Both the position numbers and the translations under genes were made by a program. From Siderastrea siderea (taxonomy: Eukaryota > Cnidaria > Anthozoa > Scleractinia > Rhizangiidae): a stretch of DNA of 64,000 bases. The DNA lies in the NCBI GenBank assembly GCA_964030785.1, contig OZ034972.1:50414538-50478537 (forward strand), given 5' to 3'. Under the pieces are notes generated by a model. The model made no database searches. It saw only the letters and a program-made list of their open reading frames with translations, and had not been told where the DNA came from. Positions 10,901-21,737 of this stretch are shown here, piece after piece (positions within the stretch are counted from its first letter, which is position 1; every line of letters starts with the position of its first letter).

Positions 10901-13900
10901 ACTCGACACCCAAAATTATAGACACACGTTTAAACATTGGACCAAGCGTTGGAATGACTTTAAAGCCGTTTGAGTTTCCTAATGTTTAACGGATTATCGG
11001 TAGGGTACGTTTTGCCGTGGAAGGTTACAATGAAAAATATCACTCAGTCGGCCGCTGTTTGTCATCACGCGACGTTAATTGTTTGCTGTGCTGAATGTCC
11101 TTTCCCTCCCTCTTTCGGAGGGAGTGAAAGGATTAATTTCCGTTTAATAAAGGTGTTTGGAATATAGAGAGGGCTTTTCAAACAGTTGGAAGAAAAAAGC
11201 GACAATTCCGAAGGGGGGTTTGAATGATTACGGAATTCCGAAGGCATGGGGGGGGGGGGGGGGTAGAACGGTTTGGAATTCCGAGGGCAAGGGGGGTTGA
11301 GCATTTTGGAATTTCCTAAGGCAAGGGGGGGTCTAGATGAAGATGCCGCCCGTGGTAGGGTATGGATATTTTCTGGAATAACCCATTATGAAGGAATGCT
11401 TCTTATGTGGCAAGTACCCCAATCACCGATCGCATAATAAGTGACAACTTACTTGAGCACATTTAGTGATCTTGTGTAAAATCACCAAGTAAAAATATAT
11501 TAAGTACTCACTGAAATTAATTGTGCTTAAAAGAGTGACAAAAATAGTTCAAAACCATAAAAAAATACATCTAGATCGCAGTCAACAGCAGTCAACAAAT
11601 CAAAAATACATCTAGATCGCAGTCAACAGCAGTCAACAAATCTTCCAGGCAAGAAATTGCTATTTTAAGTAAGGCTGTTGTTGCTCAAAATAGTACCTTA
11701 GGATGTGTGCCTATTAAAGTGGAGAGAAACAATAAGTATCTTGTCTCAAAACTGACAAAATGTGGAGTCACGGATCATACAGTGTGTAAATAATCAGAAA
11801 GTTTGGACTACACCACCACATAACAGTCTCTTTTAATACAAAACACTGTTATTACTTACTGTAAGTCCTTTATGTAGTTCAGCACCCCAGCTGTTTATTT
11901 CACAGTGCCGAGGCCACAAAACTTGATCAATGACTGGGATTTTGTCATAAACCACAACGTCAAACAACTTTGCCTTCTCAGATGTAACTGGACTGGAGGA
12001 ATGCAGTGGGTACAACGAAACATTGTCCACGAAGGAGCAGTGATTGGGCGGATGCCAATCAAAAGTGTAACCAACAACACTGAAGAGTTTCTTGGACAAC
12101 AGTTCCTCTATCACTGGTACAACCTCCTCCGCATCTTCACCTGCAGGGCAGTTTTTTAATGCCAGTGAACCAGTGATGAAGTCATTCTGCACATCAACAA
12201 CAAGCAATGCAGATATTGGCTTGAGAACCTACAAAGGAAAGAACATTCAGCACTAAAGTTGGTTCCTTTTTGGTTCATGCCCTGGGAAAAAAAACATTTC
12301 CATCGTTCTATCCCTACCTCACAGCCAAACAAAACTGACCCTGATAAGTAATTATTATAACAGTACTGAATTCAGTTTGAACACCACAAGAATTCAACAA
12401 AAAAAGAAACATGAGTCCCTGGAAGGGCTGGAGACAATGTTGGGTCTCAGGGCTTTTTCTTCTTTGTCGCATGCTCAGGCCACACTGAATAGCACTTCAG
12501 TGTTATTATATGACTAAGCTCACATTATTTTATAATTTATTGCATCTTTCAATAACACTCATTCAAACTCTGAACTCCAAAATCTTCAAAATCCAACACA
12601 ATTATTGTGTCTTTACTTAAACTACTAACTGTTAATCACTAGGATTTGAAGAAGCCAGCTTCAGGAAAAGTAGGCAGTCATAAAAATTTAGAAATTCTTC
12701 AATGCCTGTTGTGTTTTAGTCATTTTCAAACGCTGAGTAGCCAAGCATCTTCACTGTAGAAGCCGGCTGCTGGTTACTAATGACGGCCCTGCAATGGACT
12801 GTCAAAACCAGAAAAATCTGTCTGCTGTGTGGCACTTATAGGAACAAATTAAGGTTAGTTCAGTGATGGCAACTGAAGTGCCAAAACATTTATTTAATAA
12901 AGAAGTCAGAGGTTGTGTGTTACTGAAAGGCACAATAACCTGTGGCATCACGTAAATTCCTCTGAATGGTCACTATAATAATTTTAGCGTCCCATAAACA
13001 ATCAAACAATGGCATTAATGTCTTGATTTGCTTTGCAATGACTGTACAAGTGAAAGGGCAAATACGTTATCCGGCCACAGGTAGAAAAGTCTGTTGGTGC
13101 CATTACAAAGGATCACTTACTGCCCAAATGCCCTCTCTAGTTAAAAGCAAGGCACCTGGACACAAGGCAACAAAGCTCTCATATGGGATTTGTAGACAGT
13201 TTCGTAAGGAAAGCATTTGTTAATTAGGGTGTACCAGTGATATGAGAGATAATCTTCAGAGATTAAATAACTTTCTTATTTTAATAGCTTTATTTAAACT
13301 TACAGGTCTTAACCAGTACTCCCACAATGCTATGCAAGAACTCTCATCAATCCTTTTCTGTAAGAAATAAAAGTTGTACAATGTCTGATCAGAGTGCACT
13401 ACAGTGGCTTTCATGATGTCTGCATGGGATACATACTGCAGTACAAAATTTCATACTTGAGCTTACTTAGCTTTGCAATTGAAGGGCTCAGAGCATAACC
13501 ATCTTAAGCCGGGGCCAAACAAGAGCAAGAGTCGCTGAGAGTTCAAACTCTCGCTTTCGTTTGGCCTCAAACTCTCACGCACTCTCGGCGGCTCTCGGTG
13601 GCTCTCGGTGACTCTCGCCCACTCTCATCGAATTTGAACTTGTTCACATTTTTCACAAGAGTCGTCACAAGTTTTCTCTCGTTTGGCCTGGACACAAGAG
13701 TTGCATGAGAGTTTTGCAGTCAGCAGTTGCCTTTTTATAGTTCAGTGGGCTCAAAAAAGCTGGTTGTAGCCAGTCATGTCTCGATGCTTTACATAATTCC
13801 TTGTTTTACCGCTTTTGACAATAGTTTTTTCTTCTTCCCTGTTAAACAAACACATTAAAAACACACACACATTTGCGCGAAACATTCATTTTGTCGGCTA

Positions 13901-16900
13901 GCAGCTCGCCATGTTTGTTAATATGCAAAATGTTGCAGGTGTTGTGGGGTCAGTTTAAAAGCAACTCGCGCTTCCAGGTTCAAAACTTGTAACGAGGTGA
14001 AATTACTCATCAGACTCGTGTACAACTCTTGTCTTCATTTGGCTGCTGCTATCGATAGTCACCGAGAGTTGGAGAAAACTCTGGTTCAACTCTCATCCTA
14101 CAAACTCTCGGCGACTCTTGTTCTCATTTGGCCTGGCCTTTATGTCGAATTTTAGCTGGTTTTAATTTTGTGCTCTAAACTGATTAAATCACCAGATTCG
14201 CCAACATGGTAGGCTTCCCTGTGTTTAGCTAATTTGCATAAGTTTGGCAATTCGACAAAATTTTGCCATATTTGTCACATTTGCCATAATTGCCAGTTTC
14301 ATCAGATTCGTCAACATGGTAAGTCTTTCTGTGTTTAGCTAATTTGCACAAGTTTGGCAATTTGACAAAATTTCACCACATTCATCACATTCACCAAAAT
14401 GCTGCATTGTTGCGTGCATTTCTGGACTTAAATGATTTATGAATGGGACCTTCAAAAAACTTTATAAGCAGTGTTCTTTGAATGAACTGAAGGCCCCATG
14501 CAAAAATTGAAGTTGTTTGGAGGAAAACAATAACACTGCCTAAAGTTTGACATAAGATGGTTACAGTGCTCTCAGCCCTTCAATTGATGAACTATTAATA
14601 TTGTTGCTACAGAAAGTTCTTAATTAACCATCATATCTTGGAACCCCTAACTTCCACAGATAAGCTTCTTGGCCACATTTATTCCATGGGAAAGGTTTTC
14701 AAGATTTTTTCAAGTCATAACCATATTTGGCAGGTCACTTGACCTGAACAGAAAAAAGCCTAAACCACAAACAGCAATTCAGTTTTAGTTGTTGAAAACC
14801 AATTTCCTGAAATTCGTTTATAGAAGTTATGACATCATTAGTATGCATATTTATACATTTTCTACTGTAGTATTTGTCTTTTTTTACACAGAAAATGTGT
14901 TTATGTATCTTGAAGGAGGCTGAATTATCTCCAATTCATGAAAAAAAATCGGAACTCTACCTCCTTTCCTCTGAGTTTTAGGGGCTGTCGACATATTCAC
15001 ACAGATCTTGGCCCAGCAAAACTTGAAGTTGTTTGCTTCTTTGAACTTTTTTGATTCACAAAAAATGTTTACCGTCCACTGGACAATGCAATTTGGGGTG
15101 GAGGGGTATGGAGAGCCGAGATTTGAATGTTAGAGTGGGGAATTTGGGGCAAAATTAAAACAATTTTTAATGATGTATTTAAGAAAATTTCTTTCATGTT
15201 AAGAAGAGAAAACAGTTCAGTAGAAAATGAGGACTGCTGTGATTGAGTTTGTTACTTACACGAAGTCGGCACAAATTCATACACGTTCGCTAGATGCATG
15301 ATCCAAGTTCAGTTCAAAGCAGAGATAAATAATTCAAAACAAGTTTCTACATAACTTCAACGTTCTTTAAAAGATTTTAAATCATTGTTAAACCCATTCA
15401 GTGTATTTTCTATTCTAATTAATCCCAGTTACATTCACAAGTACATCCCCTTGTACAACTGGCAATGACAAGATAGGAGCTGAGGTGAACGCCAGGGGTG
15501 AATGCAATAAGAACATGGCAGCCTTGGTAAACCATGAACCTGTTTTCTTTTAGTGTCAAAATCGAGAAAGTAAACACAAAACTGAACGGCAGAACAGGTA
15601 ATTTGAGAAAGCTTTTAGTTATCGTTGTTTTCAACCAATGAATAGACTGTTAGTTTTGTGCAGATTGTTTCACTAGATGTCCGAAGCATGGCTAGCACAA
15701 GTCAAGTCAGTAGCGACTAAATTCACTGGCTCTAGAAAAAGATGGGAGTGCAAAATTCCATGTGGACATTAAGGAGAAGGGGGGCAGGGGGTCTGACCTA
15801 AACGTCCAGTGGACGTTAAGTGGGTAACTTGTGAATACTAAAGTTGACGGCCCCTTAGGGATTTTTCTTTCTTATGCAAGGTTGAGGACTGGCACGAGCT
15901 ACACAGGCACAACGTCATTTTTTCAAAACCCAGATGTTCATCCTCATACATAAGCTAAAGTTTCACCAATCTAGCAGCACAAAATGCTGCAAAACAGTGT
16001 ATGACAAAATACCATCCATAAAAATCTCTTAGCAACAACGCCAGCTGATCTGTAGGGGTCCCCCCGTTCGGTATCGTGGACTATTTTTATTCAAATGAAA
16101 GGATGCTTTACTGCGATAAAATAATGAACGGAAACCTTTGTAATTAACTTATAAACCACCACTTAACAGTATAAACATCACTCGCAAGAAATAACCTCAA
16201 AAGTACGCTCTACTGACGGCTTTCGTTACTTTTAGGGGACTCGCGCTATATAGAGAAAAAATTGTCTGAATGCACGCGCAAAAATGACGAATTTAATTCA
16301 CTCGCAAAAATGACGAATTCAATTAATTGTACAAAGTTTAGAAATAACTAAACTCAACAATAACAAAGCTAACCGTCGTAGAATCAGTGCTTAACCCTAA
16401 ACAGAAGTATAGATGAGTTCTTAGGCCTAATCACTATCGATCAGTGCTTAACCCTAAATACTGTAGATGAGTGTTTAACCGTTTTTCATTTTGTTTTCAT
16501 TTGTTTTTCTCGCTAATAAACGCTCGTCATCGAATTTGTCACTCGTCATTTTTGCGCGTGCATTCAAACAGTTTTTCGCTGGTTTTTTTCCTATGTAGCG
16601 CGAGTCCCCTAAAAGTAACGATAGCCCTACTGACCAAGCAAGTACAGAATTGTCTGTTGATCTCTTCTCTCTGGTTTTCTGTTAAAGGTTCCAGACCATC
16701 TTGCTCAAGAACTAGGCTTAGCCAGTTGTTAAATTCATTCTCTGGCACTTCAGAATACTTTGAATATTTCCCTAAAACAGAAATCAATAACATAGGAAAA
16801 TTCAACGCACAATTGCAAAAATATATCGGCATCGTTCACATGACTGATTTATTACAATGTTGAGCTACAAGTTTAAACACATACCTAGCGATGATCTCTG

Positions 16901-17005
16901 AATAGAGCTGGATATGTTTTCCCTGGTTGACCGTAAAATCTGCTCTCCGTTCTTTCCATTTTGCCTGTGTACGTCAAAGAAATGACTGACTGTGTCAAGC
17001 GCCAT
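7926..17005 (-). CDS. Nicotinamidase (isochorismatase family), six exons, complete
   Basis: Exons on the minus strand: 17005-16885, 16771-16635, 13357-13304, 12228-11860, 9202-8888 and 7961-7926. Phases agree and give about 343 residues. The enzyme hydrolyses nicotinamide to nicotinate in NAD salvage. The catalytic set is visible: Asp in Val-Val-Asp-Val-Gln-Asn-Asp-Phe, Lys in the Lys-Lys-Gly-Thr loop, and Cys in Gly-Leu-Ala-Leu-Asp-Val-Cys-Val-Lys. The metal ligands are visible too: Asp and His of Phe-Asp-Trp-His-Pro, and His of Trp-Pro-Arg-His-Cys. The length matches animal enzymes of the fly Naam type, which carry an EF-hand region before the hydrolase. Here that region (residues about 43-104) seems to have lost its calcium loop. 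The start was chosen at the ATG in AAAATGGCG; an upstream in-frame ATG exists at 17110. If the exon 5 donor at 8887 is not used, the protein ends at 8858. Confidence 0.92.
9961..11384. mobile_element. 1.42-kb TIR element with 3-bp ATT duplication
   Basis: About 40-base inverted ends: GGGTGGTTCCAGAAAATATC on the left and GGGTTATTCCAGAAAATATC on the right, reversed, both running on to 'ccacgggcggcat'. ATT flanks both sides (9958-9960 and 11385-11387). Inside each end lie three or four copies of a GGAATTCCGA(A/G)GG..-plus-G-run motif, which point the same way at both ends (about 10008-10105 and 11203-11330). The middle has no convincing transposase frame. It sits in nicotinamidase intron 4. The 3-bp duplication suggests the Harbinger side, but the termini are not typical and the superfamily is open. 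Confidence 0.85.
11561..11642. repeat. Perfect tandem duplication, 2 x 41 bp
   Basis: A 41-base unit starting AAAAATACATCTAGATCGCA occurs at 11561 and again at 11602 with no differences. It looks like a recent slippage event in nicotinamidase intron 4. Confidence 0.9.
13507..14139. mobile_element. 633-bp MITE rich in CTCTCGG, TTA duplication
   Basis: Ends read AGCCGGGGCCAAACAAGAGC (left) and AGGCCAGGCCAAATGAGAAC (right, reversed), both continuing 'aagagtcgc.gagag'. TTA flanks it at 13504-13506 and 14140-14142, as in PIF/Harbinger elements. The left 130 bases are a chain of 'ctctcgg(c/t)g(g/a)' units. No coding frame. Located in nicotinamidase intron 2. Confidence 0.8.
14187..14406. repeat. 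Tandem duplication, two 110-bp units
   Basis: The unit contains 'cagattcg.caacatggta' and 'gtgtttagctaatttgca.aagtttggcaatt'. The matching points are 14194 and 14304, so the period is 110. It follows directly on the MITE at 13507-14139. Confidence 0.8.
14981..15854. mobile_element. 874-bp Harbinger-type MITE, TTA duplication
   Basis: The left end is GGGGCTGTCGACATATTCAC and the right end, reversed, is GGGGCCGTCAACTTTAGTAT. TTA lies at 14978-14980 and at 15855-15857. Inside both arms is a short 'cgtccactggac' block. GGGGC ends with a TTA/TAA duplication are the PIF/Harbinger pattern. Internal frames look non-functional. In nicotinamidase intron 2. Confidence 0.8.
16218..16626. mobile_element. 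409-bp MITE with 8-bp duplication, abutting a splice donor
   Basis: Ends GGCTTTCGTTACTTTTAGGG and GGCTATCGTTACTTTTAGGG (reversed), both running on to 'gactcgcgcta'. The flanking 8-mer CTACTGAC is perfect at 16210-16217 and 16627-16634. On the minus strand the right-hand copy reads GTCAGTAG and forms the first eight bases of nicotinamidase intron 2, so the element begins at intron position +9. The inside carries a 'cagtgcttaaccctaa' block twice. An 8-bp duplication fits hAT-like elements; there is no transposase. Confidence 0.88.
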
Positions 17006-17127
17006 TTTGTTTTCCTCCCGCGTGCATACGTTTACGTTGTCACGGAATCTGTCACGTCCTGTGTTCAGTAGTCCCCAGTCCCTGCGGATGTGCCAAAAAA
17101 CACCAGACAAACAAACAAGACGCCATA

Positions 17128-17536
17128 CCGTATTTTCTCAATTTTAAAAACGCTGGGGGCGTTTATTTAAAACTAAACCTCGTAGACCCGGCGTTTATTT
17201 GAACCAGGCGTTTATTCGGGGCCCGGCGTTTATTAAGAAGGGGTATTTTTCATCATTTTTAATAGGCTTAGTTTTTTGGTCTTTTATACTTTAGGTTCAG
17301 TGGCACAACATAAGTAAAACGGGAACAACATGTCACCGATTTTGTCGGAATGAGAGAAATAAATTGAGTATAAGTGCTGCAGTGGTTCATGAATCTTGTT
17401 CTAAATTTCTATAAATAGTATTCGATGAGAATCGGTAACATAAAGGACCACAAAGGTTCAGTTTCAAATAAACGCCGGGGGCGTTTATTTAAAATTTGAC
17501 TTTGTTGAGGCCTGGCGTTTAATCGAGAAAGTACAG
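17128..17536. mobile_element. 409-bp MITE, TA duplication, 'gcgtttatt' arms
   Basis: Ends CCGTATTTTCTCAATTTTAA and CTGTACTTTCTCGATTAAAC (reversed), flanked by TA at 17126-17127 and 17537-17538. Both arms hold repeated 'ggcgtttatt' blocks. It lies about 120 bases upstream of the nicotinamidase start codon, so it may overlap the promoter. The element at 54211-55550 is a relative with 'taagcgccgc' arms. Confidence 0.8.
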
Positions 17537-18030
17537 TAAGCTTGAAATCGCCTTTAAATGCCTGTACTTTCAGCAGCAACCGTTTTCCTACGACATTTTC
17601 GTTTTACGTTTTCCTACGGCATCAAACAACGTAATCCGAACTTCCATTTCCAATTTCCTGTTTCTAACGCCATCCGGGAAAACGGAATTCGAACTTTAAT
17701 TTTCATTGTACGGCCGCTCTTACAAACATCTTACAGGTTGCTCACAATTTTTTAAGTTTCAAAGACTCTTTGGAAGTTTTATTGAAGTGAAAATTCAACA
17801 ATAGTTGTTTTCATTTTTATTTAAAAAAAGGAACTAGTGGGCAGCATATAGCGACTATAGCAACTCGAACCAACAAATCCTGTTAAATGGAACTATGGTT
17901 CTCCAGCTAGTTTTGTATGAACATTACCGAGCGTCGTCAGGGAGCTCAACAAGATTTTTTTCTATCAAAGGAAACTTATTTTATACCTCGTTCTAACAAC
18001 ACGCTCACTTTACAAGTCACTTTCCCAGTT

Positions 18031-18380
18031 AAAGGGACACTGTAGAGGGGAATTTTTACATTTTGGGGTGAAAATGTGCTGAATACCTTTTCTCGTACAC
18101 ATAATACTCCGAGAACGTCAAGAGAAAGAAATAAAATGATTTTCTCAAAGAAAGAACAAACCATAGTCAGTTACTGGCGATTTTTCCACGAATCAAAGGA
18201 AAAGCTTGAAAATATCAGCCTGATCCTGATACTTTCAAAGTGCAATCCATTTCCATCTTAGCGATTCACAGCCTCAGAGAACTGGTAGAGTAGTTTTAAG
18301 CGAAACTCAACCAGTATTTTTGGGTTTCCTCTGATTATAATATGTCTCGTTATCCTAAGTATTGGTGACAGTGTCCCTTT
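18031..18380. mobile_element. 350-bp MITE, AAAGGGACACTGT ends
   Basis: AAAGGGACACTGTAGAGG on the left is matched by AAAGGGACACTGTCACC (reversed) on the right. I could not find a clear target duplication. No coding capacity. Confidence 0.7.
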
Positions 18381-19311
18381 GAGGTGTGAACAAGAAAACA
18401 ACCATAAAACTACGTGCAGGATATGACCAGAACCCGCGCGGAGGTCTGGTGTGTGGGTCTCATGGATCGGTTAAATCCAGTTATCATGGAACCAGAAAGA
18501 GAATGTCATCAGTTTCTAGTGGAACGCTCGATCATCATCTCAGTGTGAGGAGGGCTGTCTTCACAGGAAGTGCTGACATTTTTCCAGTTTGGTGAGAAAT
18601 GCGAGTGAAAACATTAACAACGGAATACAAAATGAGAGTTGGATGCTGTAAGAACACGGAAAACGAAAATGGGAAGTTCGAATTCCGTTTCCTCTGCATA
18701 GGGAAACAATTCCCACTAAGGTACACGCATTATCTTACTATGTCTACTATTAAAAAGATGTTTTAGAAATGACAAAAAAATAGAGTAACGTGTAAGAATA
18801 TTATTTCAACCGAATAAGCCTTCGTCAAAATGCTTGAGCTGCAATACCGCCCTGACCAGACCCAAAAGTAGCCCTTTATACTAGCTGTGATAAAGTACAG
18901 TCAGGTATACACTGTAGAGAGGGAAGGATCAGTTTTGAAATTAAATAGTAACAATCAACAATTATGGCTCAACTAGTCAACTAGAAGTACCCTACAACTT
19001 TTTTGCATGCAGAATTAATGAGACTGCGATAAAACGAAGGGAAGCGAAGCGTGATCGACATTTTTGAAACATAGCATCAACACGTTTTAAAACTGACGAC
19101 TCCGTCGTCAAGGAGCCGAAGACTCTCGGGTTGAGGTCATGGCTGATTTATTTCGAGAAAATGAGAGAAAGAGATAAACAGTCAGAAACAGTGTGTACCA
19201 AATTTTCTTGTCCTTGAAGGAAACAACACGCTACGATGTAGAAGTATCAAACCAAGGACCGCTTCTGTTCCCCTGGTCAAAAGTGTAAGTCCGCTTGAAC
19301 GTCCACCATGA

Positions 19312-20148
19312 AAACCACTACACCACACCGCCTCCTCCTTCAAAGTGTAACCTCAACGTAATTTAACACTAGGTCAGGATAGGGCAGTCTTTGAGGTTAG
19401 GATTTAAGCAGCCCATGAAGTGAAGGGGTCTTAGGATCATCTCAGTTTGGGTTTGCCTTCCGGGTGGGTAAGTGTTGCTTAGGTGGATGTTTTCACTGTC
19501 CTGTTTTAGGAAGATTTGAAATAAGAACTCGGTTATTTTCTTCTTGAATCTATGTTTCGGGCGTTTTCTCATAACTTTTGGTATACTGTTCCAAATTTTT
19601 GCGCCTATAATGGAAAAAGAATTCTTATGGTGATTTAGTCGGGAATAGTTTGTATAAAAATTACCAGAGGAAGAAGAACGAGTGTTGTAGTGATGAATAT
19701 CTTGAGTAGGGGTAAACAGATCAGAAAAGTTAGATGGCATGACATTGTTATAGACATCATGCATTAAGGTGAGGAAAGTTTAATGTAAAGCAAGGGTAAA
19801 GGCAAAATATTGGAAGAGATGAATAATGGAATAGCATGATCACTAAAATTAGCAAAATTCATCAGACCGACAACCCTTTTTTGTAGAAGCAAAATCTTGT
19901 CTAGATGTGTTTTGGCTGCCTGTCCCCAGGCACTAAGGCCATAGGAAATATATGGAAAAATTAGAGCTCTATATATGTTAAGCAGTGCTATAAAGGGGGT
20001 AAAATGCCTTAGTCTAGCTATTACACCAGTATTACTACTGATCTTTGATGCGACTTGACTAATATGATATTTCCAACTAAGATTACTATCCATCAAGACA
20101 CCTAGGTACTTAACATAATCCTTACGCTCTAAGCTTATTAATTTAACC
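19312..20148 (-). mobile_element. 5'-truncated LINE, reverse transcriptase C-terminal part
   Basis: Two minus-strand frames, 20150-19764 and 19764-19369, give the region after the RT catalytic core: Lys-Tyr-Leu-Gly-Val with the Ser-Trp-x-x-His thumb block, an Ile-Ser-Tyr-Gly block, then the C-terminal tail. A one-base frameshift at 19764-19766 separates them (TAATG). The catalytic Asp-Asp motif and endonuclease are missing, so this is a dead CR1/Jockey-like fragment. The last 180 bases are repeated next door at 20145-20325. Confidence 0.8.
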
Positions 20149-20325
20149 ACTACACCACACCACCTCCTCCTTCAAAGGGTAACCTTAACATAATTTAACA
20201 CTAGGTCAGGCTAGGATAGTCTTTGAAGTTAGGATTTAAGCGGCCCTGGAAGTGAAAGGGTCTTAGGATCAGCTCAGTTTGGGTTAGCCTTCCGGGTGGG
20301 TAAGTGTAGCTTAGGTGGACGTTTG
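20145..20325 (-). mobile_element. Second LINE 3' end, head-to-tail with the first
   Basis: This 180-base piece matches 19312-19493 closely, including the 'accactacaccacacc' start and the coding end of the tail. On the minus strand its 3' end joins directly to the broken 5' end of the LINE at 19312-20148. Confidence 0.8.
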
Positions 20326-21737
20326 GTCGGACGCTCACCTACAAGTAAAGCGTTCTACAACACAGATCTTCCTTTATGAGAGTTTTATATTCCTATGTAT
20401 TGTCACAAATATGCGTGAGAATGCGCGTGAGTACACATAACAATATAAGGTAGGCCCTCAGAATTCTGGGTAGAATTGTAAGGCACAGGTCTTTGAACCA
20501 CAACCCAAAATCATATCAAATATTTAACTTTTCTCATTTTCACGACAAAACAACAAGACTCAGTATTCTTTTCCAAACAAGTGGACAAACTTCCAATACC
20601 CATCTCTCTCCCTGCGATTTAACGTTTCACCCCTCCACCCCCTCCCCCTCCTCACCCCTAGAAACAAAACCAGGAGCCATACAAACAATAAACGCTGCCA
20701 ATTCAAGTGACGCAATATTCTTCAACTAAACAGAGTGGAGGCGGGGGGGGGGGGGGGGGGGACATTCCTGAATGTGAAACATCTCAGCATTTTCGGCGAC
20801 GAAGTCCGCTCGTAAGTCTCACAGTTCGGAGGTTTGATAGTTTTCTTTGATTAGACAACACAAACAGTTTTATCTTCAGTTCTGCTTATCTGGATTCAAA
20901 TGAGAACCCCATGACTCTGGGACAACTGAGACATCTGAGATGCCATTATATGACATAGTCTTAAAAAACTTTTCTTTTTGCTACTAAACATTTGATGATC
21001 ATGACTGTTATATTTATTTGAATAACTTCTTGTACATATGTTTTTTCTTTTTTATTTGTTTTTTTTTTCGTTTGGTGATAACTTCAATCTGTAAAGAGTT
21101 GTTGGACCACCCGGAAATAGCGCTTTGGTCTCATTACAGCACTTCCCATTTGCATGGAAATTCCATTAAGAATTTCCATGCAGATAGAACTCTACAGTTT
21201 CTTCGTAAAGAAAAACTGAACGGAAGCAGTTTAGCTGTAGAAAGTTTCCATTTAGATAAAACCCGGTCAGAAACCGAGCCGTTGAAGTGCTTGGGATCGA
21301 TTCCTAAGAACTGCCAAGTTCACGCGCTGTGACAAAATGGTCTGAACCGGAATTCCCAGTCATTCCGATAATTCTGATAAAAAGGAAAAGCTGTAAGCCG
21401 TTCTAGAACAACTGGTAACTCCACCCACATGGAAAACACTCCTAATCTCCAAAAAAAATTCCGGTAGAGTTACTTCAGGGGCGTTTATATTGTTTTCAGT
21501 CCCTAGCCAACTCTATTTGTCAGTTCTATTGTTTGTGACCAGTTCTATTATTGCCCCTCATTGAAAACCATTGAACCAATCACTGGATCATGATTGGTTT
21601 GAGAGGGTTAGAACTTCCTGTGCTGAATGCATATTGAAGAGGCCATCGGCATTCTTGCAAGTGAAAACTTCTGCTGCAGTCAGTGATAAAGCGGCAAGAG
21701 TAACCACAACTCTGAACAGAAATAGTCTGGATCTATC

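Noticed and set aside
16471..16863. 130-codon plus-strand frame
   Set aside because: It lies over the MITE arm and antisense to nicotinamidase exon 2.
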